DNA of 64,000 nucleotides from NCBI RefSeq assembly GCF_902459505.1, contig NC_047096.1:2852001-2916000 (forward strand), given 5' to 3'. Source of the DNA: Geotrypetes seraphini (taxonomy: Eukaryota > Chordata > Amphibia > Gymnophiona > Dermophiidae). The translations under genes and the position numbers were made by a program. This document shows positions 40,401 to 44,742 of this stretch, in pieces. The notes beneath the pieces were generated by a model that was given only the letters and a program-made list of their open reading frames with translations, did not search any database and had not been told where the DNA came from. Positions within the stretch are counted from its first letter, which is position 1, and every line of letters begins with the position of its first letter.

Positions 40401-41500
40401 AGGCTTCTGCATGTTGGTTTGGTTTGGCTAAAGGACTTCTGTGCACACACACATCTAATCTGGAGTTGATTATATCTGTTGATCTTAAGGTGATCAAACA
40501 GGTAAGGGAACATCAAAAGCCAGAGGGATGCTTGGGTGCATAGGGAGAGGAAAAGGAGGTGATGGTGCCTCTTCAGAGACCACACCTTCAAAAGGATTTA
40601 AACAGGATGGACAGCTACCAAAATGGTCAGTGATGTTCATTATAAAGCGTGTGGGGACAGAGTTAATATACTTGGGAAGAAAGGTGGGAGAGAAGGTAAG
40701 AGATGTTTAAAAACCTCTTTCAATTGAAAAGAAGCTCTGGATTGCGGGACATAGGATGAAGGTGAAAGGAAATAGTCTCTGGAGTAACCTAAGACAGCAT
40801 TTCTATATGGAATGGCCTTCCGATGGCGATGAGGACTGTTTCTGATTTCAAGATGAGCACAGAACATCTCTGAGAGAGGAGGGGATCATAAAGAACGGAC
40901 TGGATAGCCTAAATCAGGGGTGTCAAAGTCGATCCTCGAGGGCCGCAATCCAGTCGGGTTTTCAAGATTTCCCCAATGAATATGCATGAGATCTATGTGC
41001 ATGCACTGCTTTCAATGCATATTCATTGGGGAAATTCTGAAAACCCGACTGGATTGCGGCCCTCGAGGACCGACTTCGACACCTGTGGCCTAAATGGTCA
41101 CGTTCAATATTTCTAGTCAGACTGCTCCAGGTCACAGAAAACAAGATGAGCCAGTCCTGGATTTACTAGTGGTTAGAGCAGCTGCCTCAGCACCCTCAGG
41201 TTGTGAGCTCAATTCCCACTGCAGCATCTCATGACTCTGAGCAAATCACTTAACAATTCATTGTCCCGGGAGCTCAAAATAAGTACCTGTCTAAAATATG
41301 TAAACCCCACAAAAAAAAGTCCCATCCTCTTTCTCCTGCTGCATCTGTGCACTTTTACTTCCAGCTGATTAACAAAGTAACCCTTTCATGTCATTTCTGT
41401 TCCAGGCACCAGCATGATGGTAGAAAACTCTTCACCGAGGCTAGAAGCTGACACCATTACAATGGCACTGCTGACCCTGATATGCTACCTAACGCTGTAA
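7427..41500 (+). CDS. CNTN2: Contactin-2 (TAG-1/axonin-1), complete 22-exon coding sequence
   Basis: Contactin-2 is a GPI-anchored neural adhesion protein. It acts on axons and at the juxtaparanodes of myelinated fibres, where it partners CASPR2 and organises potassium channels (family knowledge). Joining the 22 exons listed below, all with AG/GT boundaries and compatible phases, gives 3,099 nt, that is 1,032 residues plus TAA. Human CNTN2 is 1,040 residues, and the match runs end to end. Order: signal peptide (1 to about 18), Ig1-Ig6 (about 30-601), FN3-1 to FN3-4 (about 602-1001), then a hydrophobic GPI signal (1002-1032). Ig cysteine pairs are visible, for example C56/C105, C149/C201 and C256/C302. 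Each domain is split over two exons, as in other contactins. The human FN3-2 RGD is KGE here (790-792). At least one upstream non-coding exon is expected and was not found with confidence. No frameshift or internal stop was seen. Confidence 0.98.
7741..7905. repeat. Dispersed repeat, TTACCAGACGTCC family
   Basis: Begins GGTTACCAGACGTCCAGATT and shares this start with 18721-19012. Class unknown. Confidence 0.45.
8112..8504 (+). mobile_element. CR1 3' end, TTTCTATG-tail subfamily
   Basis: Reads [40 protein letters not shown] and [20 protein letters not shown], ending in TTTCTATG repeats. A 20-bp segment (CTCGCTCGAGGAGCGCAGAG) is duplicated in tandem at about 8115-8155. Confidence 0.85.
8505..8738 (+). 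mobile_element. CR1 3' tail and core module
   Basis: A TTCTTATG tail at about 8530-8545 is followed by the core module (GAGGCATTATGACATCATGA) and another CR1 3' stretch ending GGGCTTGATGG, where a different CR1 begins abruptly. Confidence 0.6.
8739..8964 (+). mobile_element. CR1 3' fragment
   Basis: Starts GTGACACCAGGAAATTCTTT and runs to a TTTCTATG tail. Nearly identical to the matching part of 8112-8504. Confidence 0.8.
9457..9601 (+). CDS. CNTN2: CNTN2 coding exon 2: Ig1, first half
   Basis: Residues 19-66, phase 1 to 2. Reads GPVFEEQP and then [15 protein letters not shown], closely matching the human Ig1 start and its first cysteine (C56). The acceptor is CTCCTCTCCAG and the donor GTGAGG. 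Confidence 0.96.
9705..10588 (+). mobile_element. CR1 LINE, RT to 3' end
   Basis: Contains [20 protein letters not shown] (RT motif), [20 protein letters not shown] and [20 protein letters not shown], all CR1 hallmarks, broken by stops. It ends GGTCTGACTCAGTAAGGCTA. Confidence 0.85.
10590..10870 (-). mobile_element. CR1 fragment, RT region
   Basis: The minus strand reads [20 protein letters not shown], the same segment as in the neighbouring CR1 but inverted. Confidence 0.7.
10927..11261. mobile_element. hAT-type MITE, one and a half units
   Basis: Ends CAGTGGTTCCCAACCCTGTC and its inverse, with an exact 8-bp target duplication CTCTAGAG (10919-10926 and 11262-11269). Inside, the left half is present twice (10927 and about 11067), so the element is a partial tandem. 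Confidence 0.85.
11430..11623. mobile_element. Palindromic hAT-type MITE (CAGGGGTGTC family)
   Basis: Inverted ends CAGGGGTGTCAAATG and its complement, with exact 8-bp target duplication CTGTAAGC. 194 bp, arms joined at GCATGCAAAT. Inserted in the larger hAT element. Confidence 0.85.
11661..12155. repeat. 105-bp tandem repeat, about four units
   Basis: TTAGGATTTTAAA starts units at 11661, 11898, 12003 and 12108. The last three are spaced exactly 105 bp. The first unit is interrupted by the CR1 sliver. Each unit joins hAT interior to the CR1-associated core module (GAGGCATTATGACATCACAA). Confidence 0.85.
11683..11827 (+). mobile_element. CR1 3' sliver, internally deleted
   Basis: Begins GCACCAGGAAATTCTTTTTC and ends in a TTTCTATG tail. 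About 80 bases of the normal CR1 3' end are missing after CCACTTCAGG. Confidence 0.75.
12632..12804 (+). CDS. CNTN2: CNTN2 coding exon 3: Ig1, second half
   Basis: Residues 67-124, phase 2 to 1. Contains WKMNG, GNLVI and the DAGSYQC motif with C105, the second Ig1 cysteine. The reading frame runs on past the GTAGGT donor at 12805, but the homology stops there. Confidence 0.97.
13157..13380 (-). mobile_element. CR1 3' end
   Basis: Antisense CR1 with GGGACAGACCAAAAGTTCAA and TATCCTGTTTCCAACAGGGG, ending near a T-run. Confidence 0.7.
13587..13682 (+). CDS. CNTN2: CNTN2 coding exon 4: Ig2, first half
   Basis: Residues 125-156, phase 1 to 1. Reads [10 protein letters not shown], then [17 protein letters not shown] with C149. 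A 96-bp exon after a GCCGCAG acceptor. Human has the same phases and the conserved EGWGVM motif. Confidence 0.96.
14062..14193. mobile_element. Small TIR element, CCCTTTTACAAAACTG family
   Basis: Starts CCCCCCTTTTACAAAACTGC and ends with the imperfect inverse TGCGATTTTGTAAAGAGG. Related pieces lie at 21693-21852, 29122-29236 and 30593-30745. PIF/Harbinger is possible but unproven. Confidence 0.5.
14310..14462 (+). mobile_element. L2-like LINE 3' end with TTTAG tail
   Basis: ACTGTAAACTGTACCGAGCT and GCGGTATACAAACCCAAGG precede a run of TTTAG repeats at about 14439-14462, typical of a LINE 3' terminus. Confidence 0.65.
14818..15027 (+). CDS. CNTN2: CNTN2 coding exon 5: Ig2, second half
   Basis: Residues 157-226, phase 1 to 1. 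Contains [20 protein letters not shown], the YSC motif (C201) and ATSHMDF, all conserved in contactin-2. Confidence 0.97.
15378..15484 (+). mobile_element. CR1 3' terminus
   Basis: GTGGGATCTATTCACAAGGT through GCCGTCTATTTCTATGTTTC. Same subfamily as 8112-8504, strongly 5'-truncated. Confidence 0.8.
15650..15753. mobile_element. Internally deleted hAT-type MITE
   Basis: AGTGGTTCCCAACCCAGGCT at the left and GGTGGGGACCACTG at the right, with the centre mostly lost. Same family as 10927-11261. Confidence 0.6.
15936..16038 (+). CDS. CNTN2: CNTN2 coding exon 6: Ig3, first half
   Basis: Residues 227-260, phase 1 to 2. Reads [15 protein letters not shown], then [10 protein letters not shown] with C256. 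The donor is GTGAGT. Confidence 0.96.
16434..16461. repeat. (TC)n microsatellite
   Basis: A near-pure TC run. It forms part of the polypyrimidine tract before CNTN2 exon 7. Confidence 0.85.
16474..16652 (+). CDS. CNTN2: CNTN2 coding exon 7: Ig3, second half
   Basis: Residues 261-320, phase 2 to 1. Contains [21 protein letters not shown] with C302, and GRVIVQ. The acceptor tract includes a (TC)n microsatellite just upstream. Confidence 0.97.
17049..17185 (+). CDS. CNTN2: CNTN2 coding exon 8: Ig4, first half
   Basis: Residues 321-366, phase 1 to 0. Reads [17 protein letters not shown], then [17 protein letters not shown], near-identical to human. Confidence 0.97.
17345..17445 (-). mobile_element. 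L2-like LINE 3' terminus
   Basis: The minus strand reads TTAGATTGTAAGCTCTTCTG, AGCAGGGACTGTCTATTG and a tail of TAG triplets, matching the end of 24385-24805. Confidence 0.65.
17446..18720. other. CNTN2 intron 8, unrecognised
   Basis: No exon or familiar repeat was found. Short open frames here have no recognisable content. Confidence 0.3.
18721..19012. repeat. Dispersed repeat, TTACCAGACGTCC family
   Basis: Starts TAGGCTTACCAGACGTCCGG and ends ATGGCAACCCTACTTA. The two ends are imperfect inverses, suggesting a DNA element. Class not resolved. Confidence 0.5.
19183..19312 (+). CDS. CNTN2: CNTN2 coding exon 9: Ig4, second half
   Basis: Residues 367-409, phase 0 to 1. Reads [17 protein letters not shown], then AENKHGSVY. 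Too short to show as a long open frame. It was placed by splice phase and homology. Confidence 0.96.
19881..20561. mobile_element. hAT-type element with TAGAGAATG ends, 215-bp tandem interior
   Basis: Inverted ends TAGAGAATGACACGGTGACA and its complement. Target duplications CTTTGGAA/CATTGGAA (7 of 8). It lies inside an L2-like LINE. Non-coding. Confidence 0.8.
19965..20505. repeat. 215-bp tandem repeat, about 2.5 units
   Basis: AAGAATCAGAGTAT starts units at 19965, 20180 and 20395, exactly 215 bp apart. Each full unit has about 115 bp of hAT interior and about 100 bp of the core module (GTGATGTCATAATGCCTCAT). Confidence 0.9.
20865..21015 (+). CDS. CNTN2: CNTN2 coding exon 10: Ig5, first half
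   Basis: Residues 410-459, phase 1 to 2. Reads [20 protein letters not shown], then [18 protein letters not shown]. It lies in a different frame from the longest open frame at this place. The donor is GTACAG. Confidence 0.96.
21693..21852. mobile_element. Small TIR element nested in CR1
   Basis: GCAGTTTCTAGCGCGGGGAG is mirrored by CTCCCTGCGCTAGAAACTGC, and the right end is CAGTTTTGTAAAAGAGGGGG. The left end is truncated. Confidence 0.6.
22221..22338. mobile_element. Half of a hAT-type element (CAGGGCAGGATTAA family)
   Basis: Starts CAGGGCAGGATTAATTCTTC, the same terminus as 25200-25549, and lacks the other end. Confidence 0.55.
23364..23491 (+). CDS. CNTN2: CNTN2 coding exon 11: Ig5, second half
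   Basis: Residues 460-502, phase 2 to 1. Reads [19 protein letters not shown], then [11 protein letters not shown], one of the most conserved contactin-2 segments. Confidence 0.97.
23492..24384. other. CNTN2 intron 11, left part
   Basis: No exon was found. From about 24,150 the text GCAAAGTTTCTTACCTGTAA resembles the end of an unclassified dispersed element. Confidence 0.3.
24385..24805 (+). mobile_element. L2-like LINE 3' end with internal duplication
   Basis: GTGTTCATGGCCCAGCTAAG, TAGACTGTAAGCTCTTCAGA, and a tail of TAG triplets. A 134-bp unit beginning AGCCCACCTCTTTGAGAG at 24477 is repeated at 24611. Confidence 0.7.
25200..25549. mobile_element. hAT-type non-autonomous element
   Basis: Ends CAGGGCAGGATTAACC and GAATCCTGCCCTG, with an exact 8-bp target duplication GTCACAGT (25192-25199 and 25550-25557). 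350 bp, no coding capacity. Confidence 0.88.
25797..25972 (+). CDS. CNTN2: CNTN2 coding exon 12: Ig6, first half
   Basis: Residues 503-561, phase 1 to 0. Reads [35 protein letters not shown] and DFDKEEGHY. Confidence 0.96.
26152..26358 (+). mobile_element. CORE-type tRNA-SINE
   Basis: A-box-like TGTAGCGCAGTGGTTAGAGC, B-box GGTTGTGGGTTCAAATCC, core TGTGACCCTGGGCAAGTGAC, and an A/T-rich tail. It lies 25 bp before CNTN2 exon 13. Confidence 0.8.
26384..26504 (+). CDS. CNTN2: CNTN2 coding exon 13: Ig6, second half
   Basis: Residues 562-601, phase 0 to 1. Reads [18 protein letters not shown], then AQTVVDS and ATVVVR. It is followed by the largest intron (5.3 kb), which is almost filled with mobile elements. 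Confidence 0.97.
26975..27565 (+). mobile_element. CR1 3' end with another CR1 nested
   Basis: An outer CR1 (AATATTTCTTCACACAACAT to TGGTCAGTGTTATACACAGG) resumes at GGATACTGGGCTTGATGGAC. Between them lies a second CR1, about 27246-27511, reading [20 protein letters not shown]. Confidence 0.75.
27566..27788. repeat. Core module, two tandem units of 104 bp
   Basis: GACATCACTGCT starts at 27593 and 27697. It holds the same GAGGCATTATGACATCACAA core as 11661-12155, here directly after a CR1 3' end. Confidence 0.8.
27850..28281. mobile_element. hAT-type element with TAGAG ends
   Basis: Begins TAGAGAGTTGCGCAGGGACA and ends GTGCAGACCTCTA, with target duplications ATCCTCAC/ATCCTCAT (7 of 8). CCCC-rich direct repeats fill the flanks of the interior. 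Confidence 0.65.
28282..29550. other. CNTN2 intron 13, middle part
   Basis: No exon was found. A piece of the TTTTACAAAAC-type small element lies at about 29122-29236. The rest is not recognised. Confidence 0.3.
29551..29837. repeat. Fold-back element: near-perfect 130-bp inverted arms
   Basis: Left arm 29551-29681 and right arm 29702-29837 are almost perfect complements around a roughly 20-base loop. Both flanks are AAAATATTTT (29541-29550 and 29838-29847), a possible 10-bp target duplication that is itself palindromic. Ends are TTATATCGGCAATTTTTGGG and its inverse. Confidence 0.85.
29848..30525 (+). mobile_element. L2-like LINE 3' end split by a mariner-type MITE
   Basis: Reads [20 protein letters not shown] before the insertion, then a 3' end with GTGAACAGCCTAGAACTTTT and ATT repeats after it. 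Confidence 0.7.
30017..30399. mobile_element. Mariner-type MITE (CACTTCCCC family)
   Basis: TA at both flanks (30015-30016 and 30400-30401), ends CACTTTCCCCTCTGTATTCG and CATATGTAGGGGAAGTG-like inverse, and long internal mirrored arms (GGTGGTCTAGCGGGTTT). 383 bp. Confidence 0.75.
30526..31078. other. CNTN2 intron 13, right part
   Basis: A small TIR-element fragment lies at about 30593-30745. Otherwise nothing was recognised. Confidence 0.3.
31087..31645. mobile_element. hAT-type non-autonomous element
   Basis: Ends CAGTGGTCTCAAACTCGCGG and GAGTTGGAGACCACTG, with exact 8-bp target duplication CTCTAGGC. 559 bp, ending 150 bp before CNTN2 exon 14. Confidence 0.88.
31799..31957 (+). CDS. CNTN2: CNTN2 coding exon 14: FN3-1, first half
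   Basis: Residues 602-654, phase 1 to 1. Opens with the conserved Ig-to-FN3 linker [14 protein letters not shown], then [19 protein letters not shown]. Confidence 0.97.
32040..32189 (+). CDS. CNTN2: CNTN2 coding exon 15: FN3-1, second half
   Basis: Residues 655-704, phase 1 to 1. Reads [27 protein letters not shown] and SSKIRTKEA. The intron before it is only 82 bp. Confidence 0.96.
32190..33409. other. CNTN2: CNTN2 introns 15 and 16
   Basis: Apart from exon 16 at 32708-32778, no repeat family was recognised in these short introns. Confidence 0.4.
32708..32778 (+). CDS. CNTN2: CNTN2 coding exon 16: FN3-2, first half
   Basis: Residues 705-728, phase 1 to 0. A 71-bp exon reading [20 protein letters not shown], then ITWT. 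It matches the human glycine-rich SGGGGAP stretch. Confidence 0.96.
33410..33644 (+). CDS. CNTN2: CNTN2 coding exon 17: FN3-2, second half
   Basis: Residues 729-806, phase 0 to 1. Reads [16 protein letters not shown], then [17 protein letters not shown] and [11 protein letters not shown]. Human and rat TAG-1 carry RGD where this protein has KGE (790-792). Confidence 0.96.
33735..34355 (+). mobile_element. L2-like LINE fragment with 3' end
   Basis: Reads [20 protein letters not shown] and ends with GTAAACCACATAGAACTCCT and a TATAAATA word. A mariner-type MITE follows directly. Confidence 0.7.
34358..34755. mobile_element. Mariner-type MITE (CACTTCCCC family), full length
   Basis: TA flanks at 34356 and 34756. 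Ends CACTTCCCCCTCCGAATTCC and ACGGAGGGAGAAGTG. 398 bp. Confidence 0.8.
34933..35225. mobile_element. Tigger/pogo-type MITE
   Basis: TA flanks. Ends CAGTAAACCCTCGCAAATTC and AATTTGAGGGGAGTACTG are inverses. 293 bp. Confidence 0.75.
35377..35475 (-). mobile_element. CR1 3' terminus
   Basis: CATAGAAACATAGAAATAGA then CGGCAGATAAGGGCC: the reverse of the TTTCTATG-tailed CR1 end. Confidence 0.8.
35650..36659 (+). mobile_element. L2-like LINE, youngest-looking copy
   Basis: A 185-codon open frame (35804-36361) covers the RT C-terminal part: [52 protein letters not shown] and [20 protein letters not shown]. The 3' end is AATAAACTTGAAACTTGAAA, a tail of TTGAAAC units. The open frame suggests a recent insertion. 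Confidence 0.8.
36660..36942. repeat. Inverted repeat, about 100-bp arms
   Basis: ATCATCCCCCCTTACCTCCC at the left mirrors GGGAGGTAAGGGGGGGATGA at the right, and TGCAGGGCAGGAGAGATCTT mirrors the inner right arm. It begins right after the LINE tail. Confidence 0.7.
37084..37199 (+). CDS. CNTN2: CNTN2 coding exon 18: FN3-3, first half
   Basis: Residues 807-845, phase 1 to 0. Reads [20 protein letters not shown], then [19 protein letters not shown]. The donor is GTAAGA. Confidence 0.95.
37295..37422 (+). mobile_element. CR1 3' terminus
   Basis: GGACCTGGATTGGCCACCTT to GGTCTGACCCAGTAAGTCTA, the TTCTTATG-tailed subfamily. Confidence 0.75.
37430..38325 (+). mobile_element. Strongly decayed CR1
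   Basis: Scattered CR1 words in order (TGGAATATTGTGTGCAAGTC, CATTTTTCACTCAGCACTCA, GATCTTTGGTCTAAGTCAGT, TTCTTATG tail), with extra sequence inside. Confidence 0.6.
38326..38789. other. End of CNTN2 intron 18
   Basis: Nothing recognised. Confidence 0.3.
38790..38976 (+). CDS. CNTN2: CNTN2 coding exon 19: FN3-3, second half
   Basis: Residues 846-907, phase 0 to 1. Reads [31 protein letters not shown] and [14 protein letters not shown], near-identical to human. Confidence 0.97.
39540..39652 (+). CDS. CNTN2: CNTN2 coding exon 20: FN3-4, first half
   Basis: Residues 908-945, phase 1 to 0. Reads [20 protein letters not shown], then KWDPV and NESSVTGYK. Confidence 0.95.
39972..40140 (+). CDS. 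CNTN2: CNTN2 coding exon 21: FN3-4, second half
   Basis: Residues 946-1001, phase 0 to 1. Reads [33 protein letters not shown] and [14 protein letters not shown]. Confidence 0.96.
40200..40910 (+). mobile_element. Decayed CR1-like LINE
   Basis: Weak CR1 order: GGGATGCTTGGGTGCATAGG, GGAATGGCCTTCCGATGGCG, TGAGCACAGAACATCTCTGA. Heavily diverged. Confidence 0.45.
40915..41087. mobile_element. Palindromic hAT-type MITE (CAGGGGTGTC family)
   Basis: Exact 8-bp target duplication GCCTAAAT (40907-40914 and 41088-41095) around ends CAGGGGTGTCAAAGTCG and CGACTTCGACACCTGTG. 173 bp. Confidence 0.88.
41163..41325 (+). mobile_element. CORE-type tRNA-SINE
   Basis: TAGTGGTTAGAGCAGCTGCC, AGGTTGTGAGCTCAATTCCC, then ATGACTCTGAGCAAATCACT. 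It ends 80 bp before the last CNTN2 exon. Confidence 0.7.
41406..41500 (+). CDS. CNTN2: CNTN2 coding exon 22: GPI-anchor signal and stop
   Basis: Residues 1002-1032 and TAA. Reads [16 protein letters not shown], then a hydrophobic tail ([12 protein letters not shown]). N1009 or S1010 is a plausible anchor site, since human has MMVEN at the same point. 3'UTR follows. Confidence 0.95.
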
Positions 41501-42849
41501 TCCTGGTCAGGGCCACGAAGGGTCACTGGGAAAAAACGGTTATTCCTGTGGAAACCATCCTTTGGTGCCGTCACATTCCTAACCACAAGGGGGCGCTGAT
41601 AAGGATGGCAACATTTTGGTGGACTACGATAATTTTCCTTTTGTAGCAAATATGGATTCCTAGTGGATGGCAAGATCACCACCAAATCAAAAACATTTTT
41701 TAAACAAACAAAGGCTGAAAAAAGAACTTACTGTGGAAGTGCAAGGAGTCGAGTAACATGTTTACAATCCAGGGATGGGAGGGAAGGCAGCTGCTTTATT
41801 AAGCCATGTATAAAAATAATTTTAAAAGTGGAGATGAGATTTCTTTTAAATATATCAATATATTTTTTGTTTTCTTTTGCACCGACTGCTCAGTCCATTT
41901 CAACAGCTATAATGCTAACAGATGGAAGCTGGGCTTGGGCAGGAAATGGTACAAAATCTGACTGTAGAGACTTATTTGATTGCAAACCTCTAGTGCAGAT
42001 ACAGCAACGATGAGAAATTCAAGGACCAGGTATTGTTTTAGGAGGGGAAGAGCTAGCAGTCACCAAGCAGGAAAGAGCTTTTTGTTTTGAGGGGGGGGAG
42101 GACCTCAAAGTAGCCTGACAAAGCAGTTAGGAAGCTGTTAGTGTATTTGGATGAACTGTCTTTGTGCCTCTAGCGAGACCCCACCTCATGGGTTATGTTC
42201 CGTTCTAGACTGGAGATTGACAAGTTAAAGGCAGTCCAAGGAGAGCCAACTGAACAAAGCAAAGAGACCGCGAAGGAGCTAATTATGAACTCTAGAAGAA
42301 AGGACAAGATAGGATTCAAAAGTGAAATATCTAGGAGGTTCATGGATAAGGGCTTCCCGGGAGGTCGGAGGGATCAAGATCGTGGCAGGGCTCAGGCTTG
42401 ATTGGGAGCTTACAGATTGCCACACCTGGAGTAAGTGCTGACAAGCACAGTGGGGCTCCTGGGTAGGCCACATGGCCCTATCTACCAAAATCTTCTGTGT
42501 TTCCATGCAGAGCTTAGCACTCAAAGATACAAAGAGGGGAAAGCTTGGCTCAAGGAGCAGAAGGACAGCAGCACAGAGCAGGAAAACTGGTTTGGGTTAC
42601 CATGTAGCAGTAGTGGGTGGCTACTGGAGGAAGGACTAGGCAACTCTATTTATTGGTATATTACCCTCCTGTAAATCAGGGGCTCTATGTCCATTTCCAC
42701 ATCACACACTAGCCCACAGATGCGCAGGTTTGGGTCTCGTGCCTGTGGCACCACCGTAACATACTGCCCACATGACTCTCAGCCCCCATTAATTTTATCC
42801 AAATTTTCTGTAAGAAACTGAACACTAGGATGGGCGGTGCTGGAAACAC
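41501..42849 (+). other. CNTN2: CNTN2 3'UTR and decayed LINE
   Basis: The 3'UTR begins at 41501. No AATAAA is evident up to about 42,170, so the end is not placed. From about 42,170 to 42,510 the text resembles a heavily decayed CR1 3' half on the plus strand. The remainder shows nothing recognisable. Confidence 0.4.
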
Positions 42850-43160
42850 CATTACCTCATAAGAATAGCCATATTGGAATAGACCTAAGGTCCATCAAGC
42901 CCAGTATTCTGTTTCTAACAGTGGCCAACCCAGGTCCCAAGTACCAGACAGAAACCCAAAGAATATAAACATTCCAGTGCTCAGATTGTGATGTCATAAT
43001 GCCTCATTCCACCAGTGCCTATGAGCCAACTTATATCAGTGATGTCACAATGGCTTGATTGTCCTAGACTTGGCTCACATAAGAATGGACTTACTGGGAC
43101 AGACTGAAGGTCCATCAAGCCCAGTATCCTGTTTTCAACAGTGGCCAACCCAGGTCACAA
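42850..43160 (-). mobile_element. Two antisense CR1 3' ends joined by a core module
   Basis: GGTCCATCAAGCCCAGTATT at about 42,890 and its repeat at about 43,110, with TTGTGATGTCATAATGCCTC between them. Confidence 0.7.
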
Positions 43161-43164
43161 GGTT

Positions 43165-43809
43165 TGGACAAATTCCTGGAGGAAAAGTCCTTAGTCTGCT
43201 GTTGAGACAGACATGGAATGGTAGGATGGAATGCTGCTACTACACTTCCCCCCTCCAAATCCACGGTTTCAGCATCCACGAATTCGGTTATTCATGATTT
43301 TAAAATCATTTAAATTTTTCAGGCTATTTTAAGCCCTGTAAGCCCCCCCTTAAGCCTTACCTGGTGGTCTAGCGGGTTTTCGGGGCAGGAGCGATCTTCC
43401 CACACTCCTACCCTGTGCAGATCACTCATAGGAAATGGCTGCCTTGAGCTCCCGTCATAGTCTCGAGAGACTATGGGAGCTCAAGGCAGCCATTTCCTGT
43501 GAGCGACCTGCACAGGGCAGGAGCATGGGAAGATCGCTCCTGCCCCGAAAATCTGCTAGACCACCAGGTAAGGCTTAAGGGGAGGCTTACAGGGCTTAAA
43601 ACAACCGGGGGAGAAGCAGGGGTTAGGGGCTGAACCGGCCCGAATATTATTCTCGGGCTAGCTCTGCCCATAACCCCCGTGGATACAGAGGGAGACGTTG
43701 ATTTGGGTTTTTGCCAGATAGTTGTGACTTGGATTGGCCTCCGCAAAGAGGGGATACTGGGCTGGATGGACCATTGGTCTGATCCAGTAAGGCTATTCTT
43801 ATGTTCTTA
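43165..43809 (+). mobile_element. CR1 3' end split by a mariner-type MITE
   Basis: GGTTTGGACAAATTCCTGGA up to GCTGCTAC, then the MITE (43243-43699), then ATTTGGGTTTTTGCCAGATA up to a TTCTTATG tail. Confidence 0.75.
43243..43699. mobile_element. Mariner-type MITE (CACTTCCCC family)
   Basis: Left end CACTTCCCCCCTCCAAATCC after TA. The right end is eroded. Long mirrored interior containing GCTCAAGGCAGCCATTTCCT. Confidence 0.65.
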
Positions 43810-44078
43810 AGTACCTATCTAGAACCCATGCAAATATTTCAAACCCATCACTTGAGTGGTTAAGAACAGACCAAAAACTCCCCAAAACATCTGAACACTC
43901 CTATGGGGTCTGTGTAGTGTCAGGTTCTGACTGGCTGAAGAAAAGCAATGTATTTCTAATTTGTGACATTTGAATTCAGTTCAGCAGAAACAAAGAGTAC
44001 AAAAAATAAACCGTTGCCTTGAGTTGAAGCGACCTTTCATCATATTATTTCCACCAGTAACAGACATTTGGGATCACC

Positions 44079-44269
44079 CAGTAGGCAATTCCGGTCCTCG
44101 AGAGCCGGAGCCAGGTCAGGTCTTCAGGATCTCCACCATGAATATGTATGAGATGGATTTGCATGCACTGCCTCCTTGAGATGCAAATTTATCTCATGCA
44201 TATTTATTGTGGATATCCTGAAAACCTGACCTGGCTCCGGCTCTCGAGGGCCGGAATTGCGTACCCCTG
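44079..44269. mobile_element. Palindromic hAT-type MITE, diverged
   Basis: CAATTCCGGTCCTCGAGAGC mirrors GCTCTCGAGGGCCGGAATTG. No clear target duplication. Confidence 0.65.
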
Positions 44270-44474
44270 TCTAGGCGATAGCTGGTGTTTCAGAGCCTCT
44301 GCGGAGCTCATCTAACATGAGAAACAGAACACAATCCCAAACTTGTCTGCACAAAGAAAACCTGAGGCCTAGCAGGGACTTTGGTCTGAAAGTGCCTTGC
44401 ATGGCATAGTAACGAGAAACAAAGGATATGCAAAGGCAAAATCAAATTAGGGGAGGGGAAATGGGGTTCGTATA

Positions 44475-44670
44475 CACTTCCCCTTCGTATTTACAGATTC
44501 ACTTATTCGCGGTTTTAAATGAAAAAAATTACTTTCATTTTTTGGGCTATTTGAAGCCCTGTAAGCCCCCCTTAAGCGATCTTCCCCAGCTCCTGTCCCG
44601 TGCAGATCGCTCACAGGAAATGGCTCGAGAGACTATGGGAGCTCAAGGCAGCCATTTTCTGTGAGCGATC
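44475..44670. mobile_element. Truncated mariner-type MITE
   Basis: CACTTCCCCTTCGTATTTAC start, then the shared interior (GCTCAAGGCAGCCATTTTCT). The other half was lost at a SINE fragment. Confidence 0.6.
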
Positions 44671-44742
44671 TGGGATTCGATCTCAGCACCTCAGGGTGCT
44701 GAGGCAGCAGCTCTACTACTAGGTCACTCCTCCCCTCTGTGC
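44671..44742 (-). mobile_element. tRNA-SINE head fragment
   Basis: The minus strand carries CACTGCTGCCTCAGCACCCT-like text and the B-box word TGAGATCGAATCCC. Confidence 0.6.
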
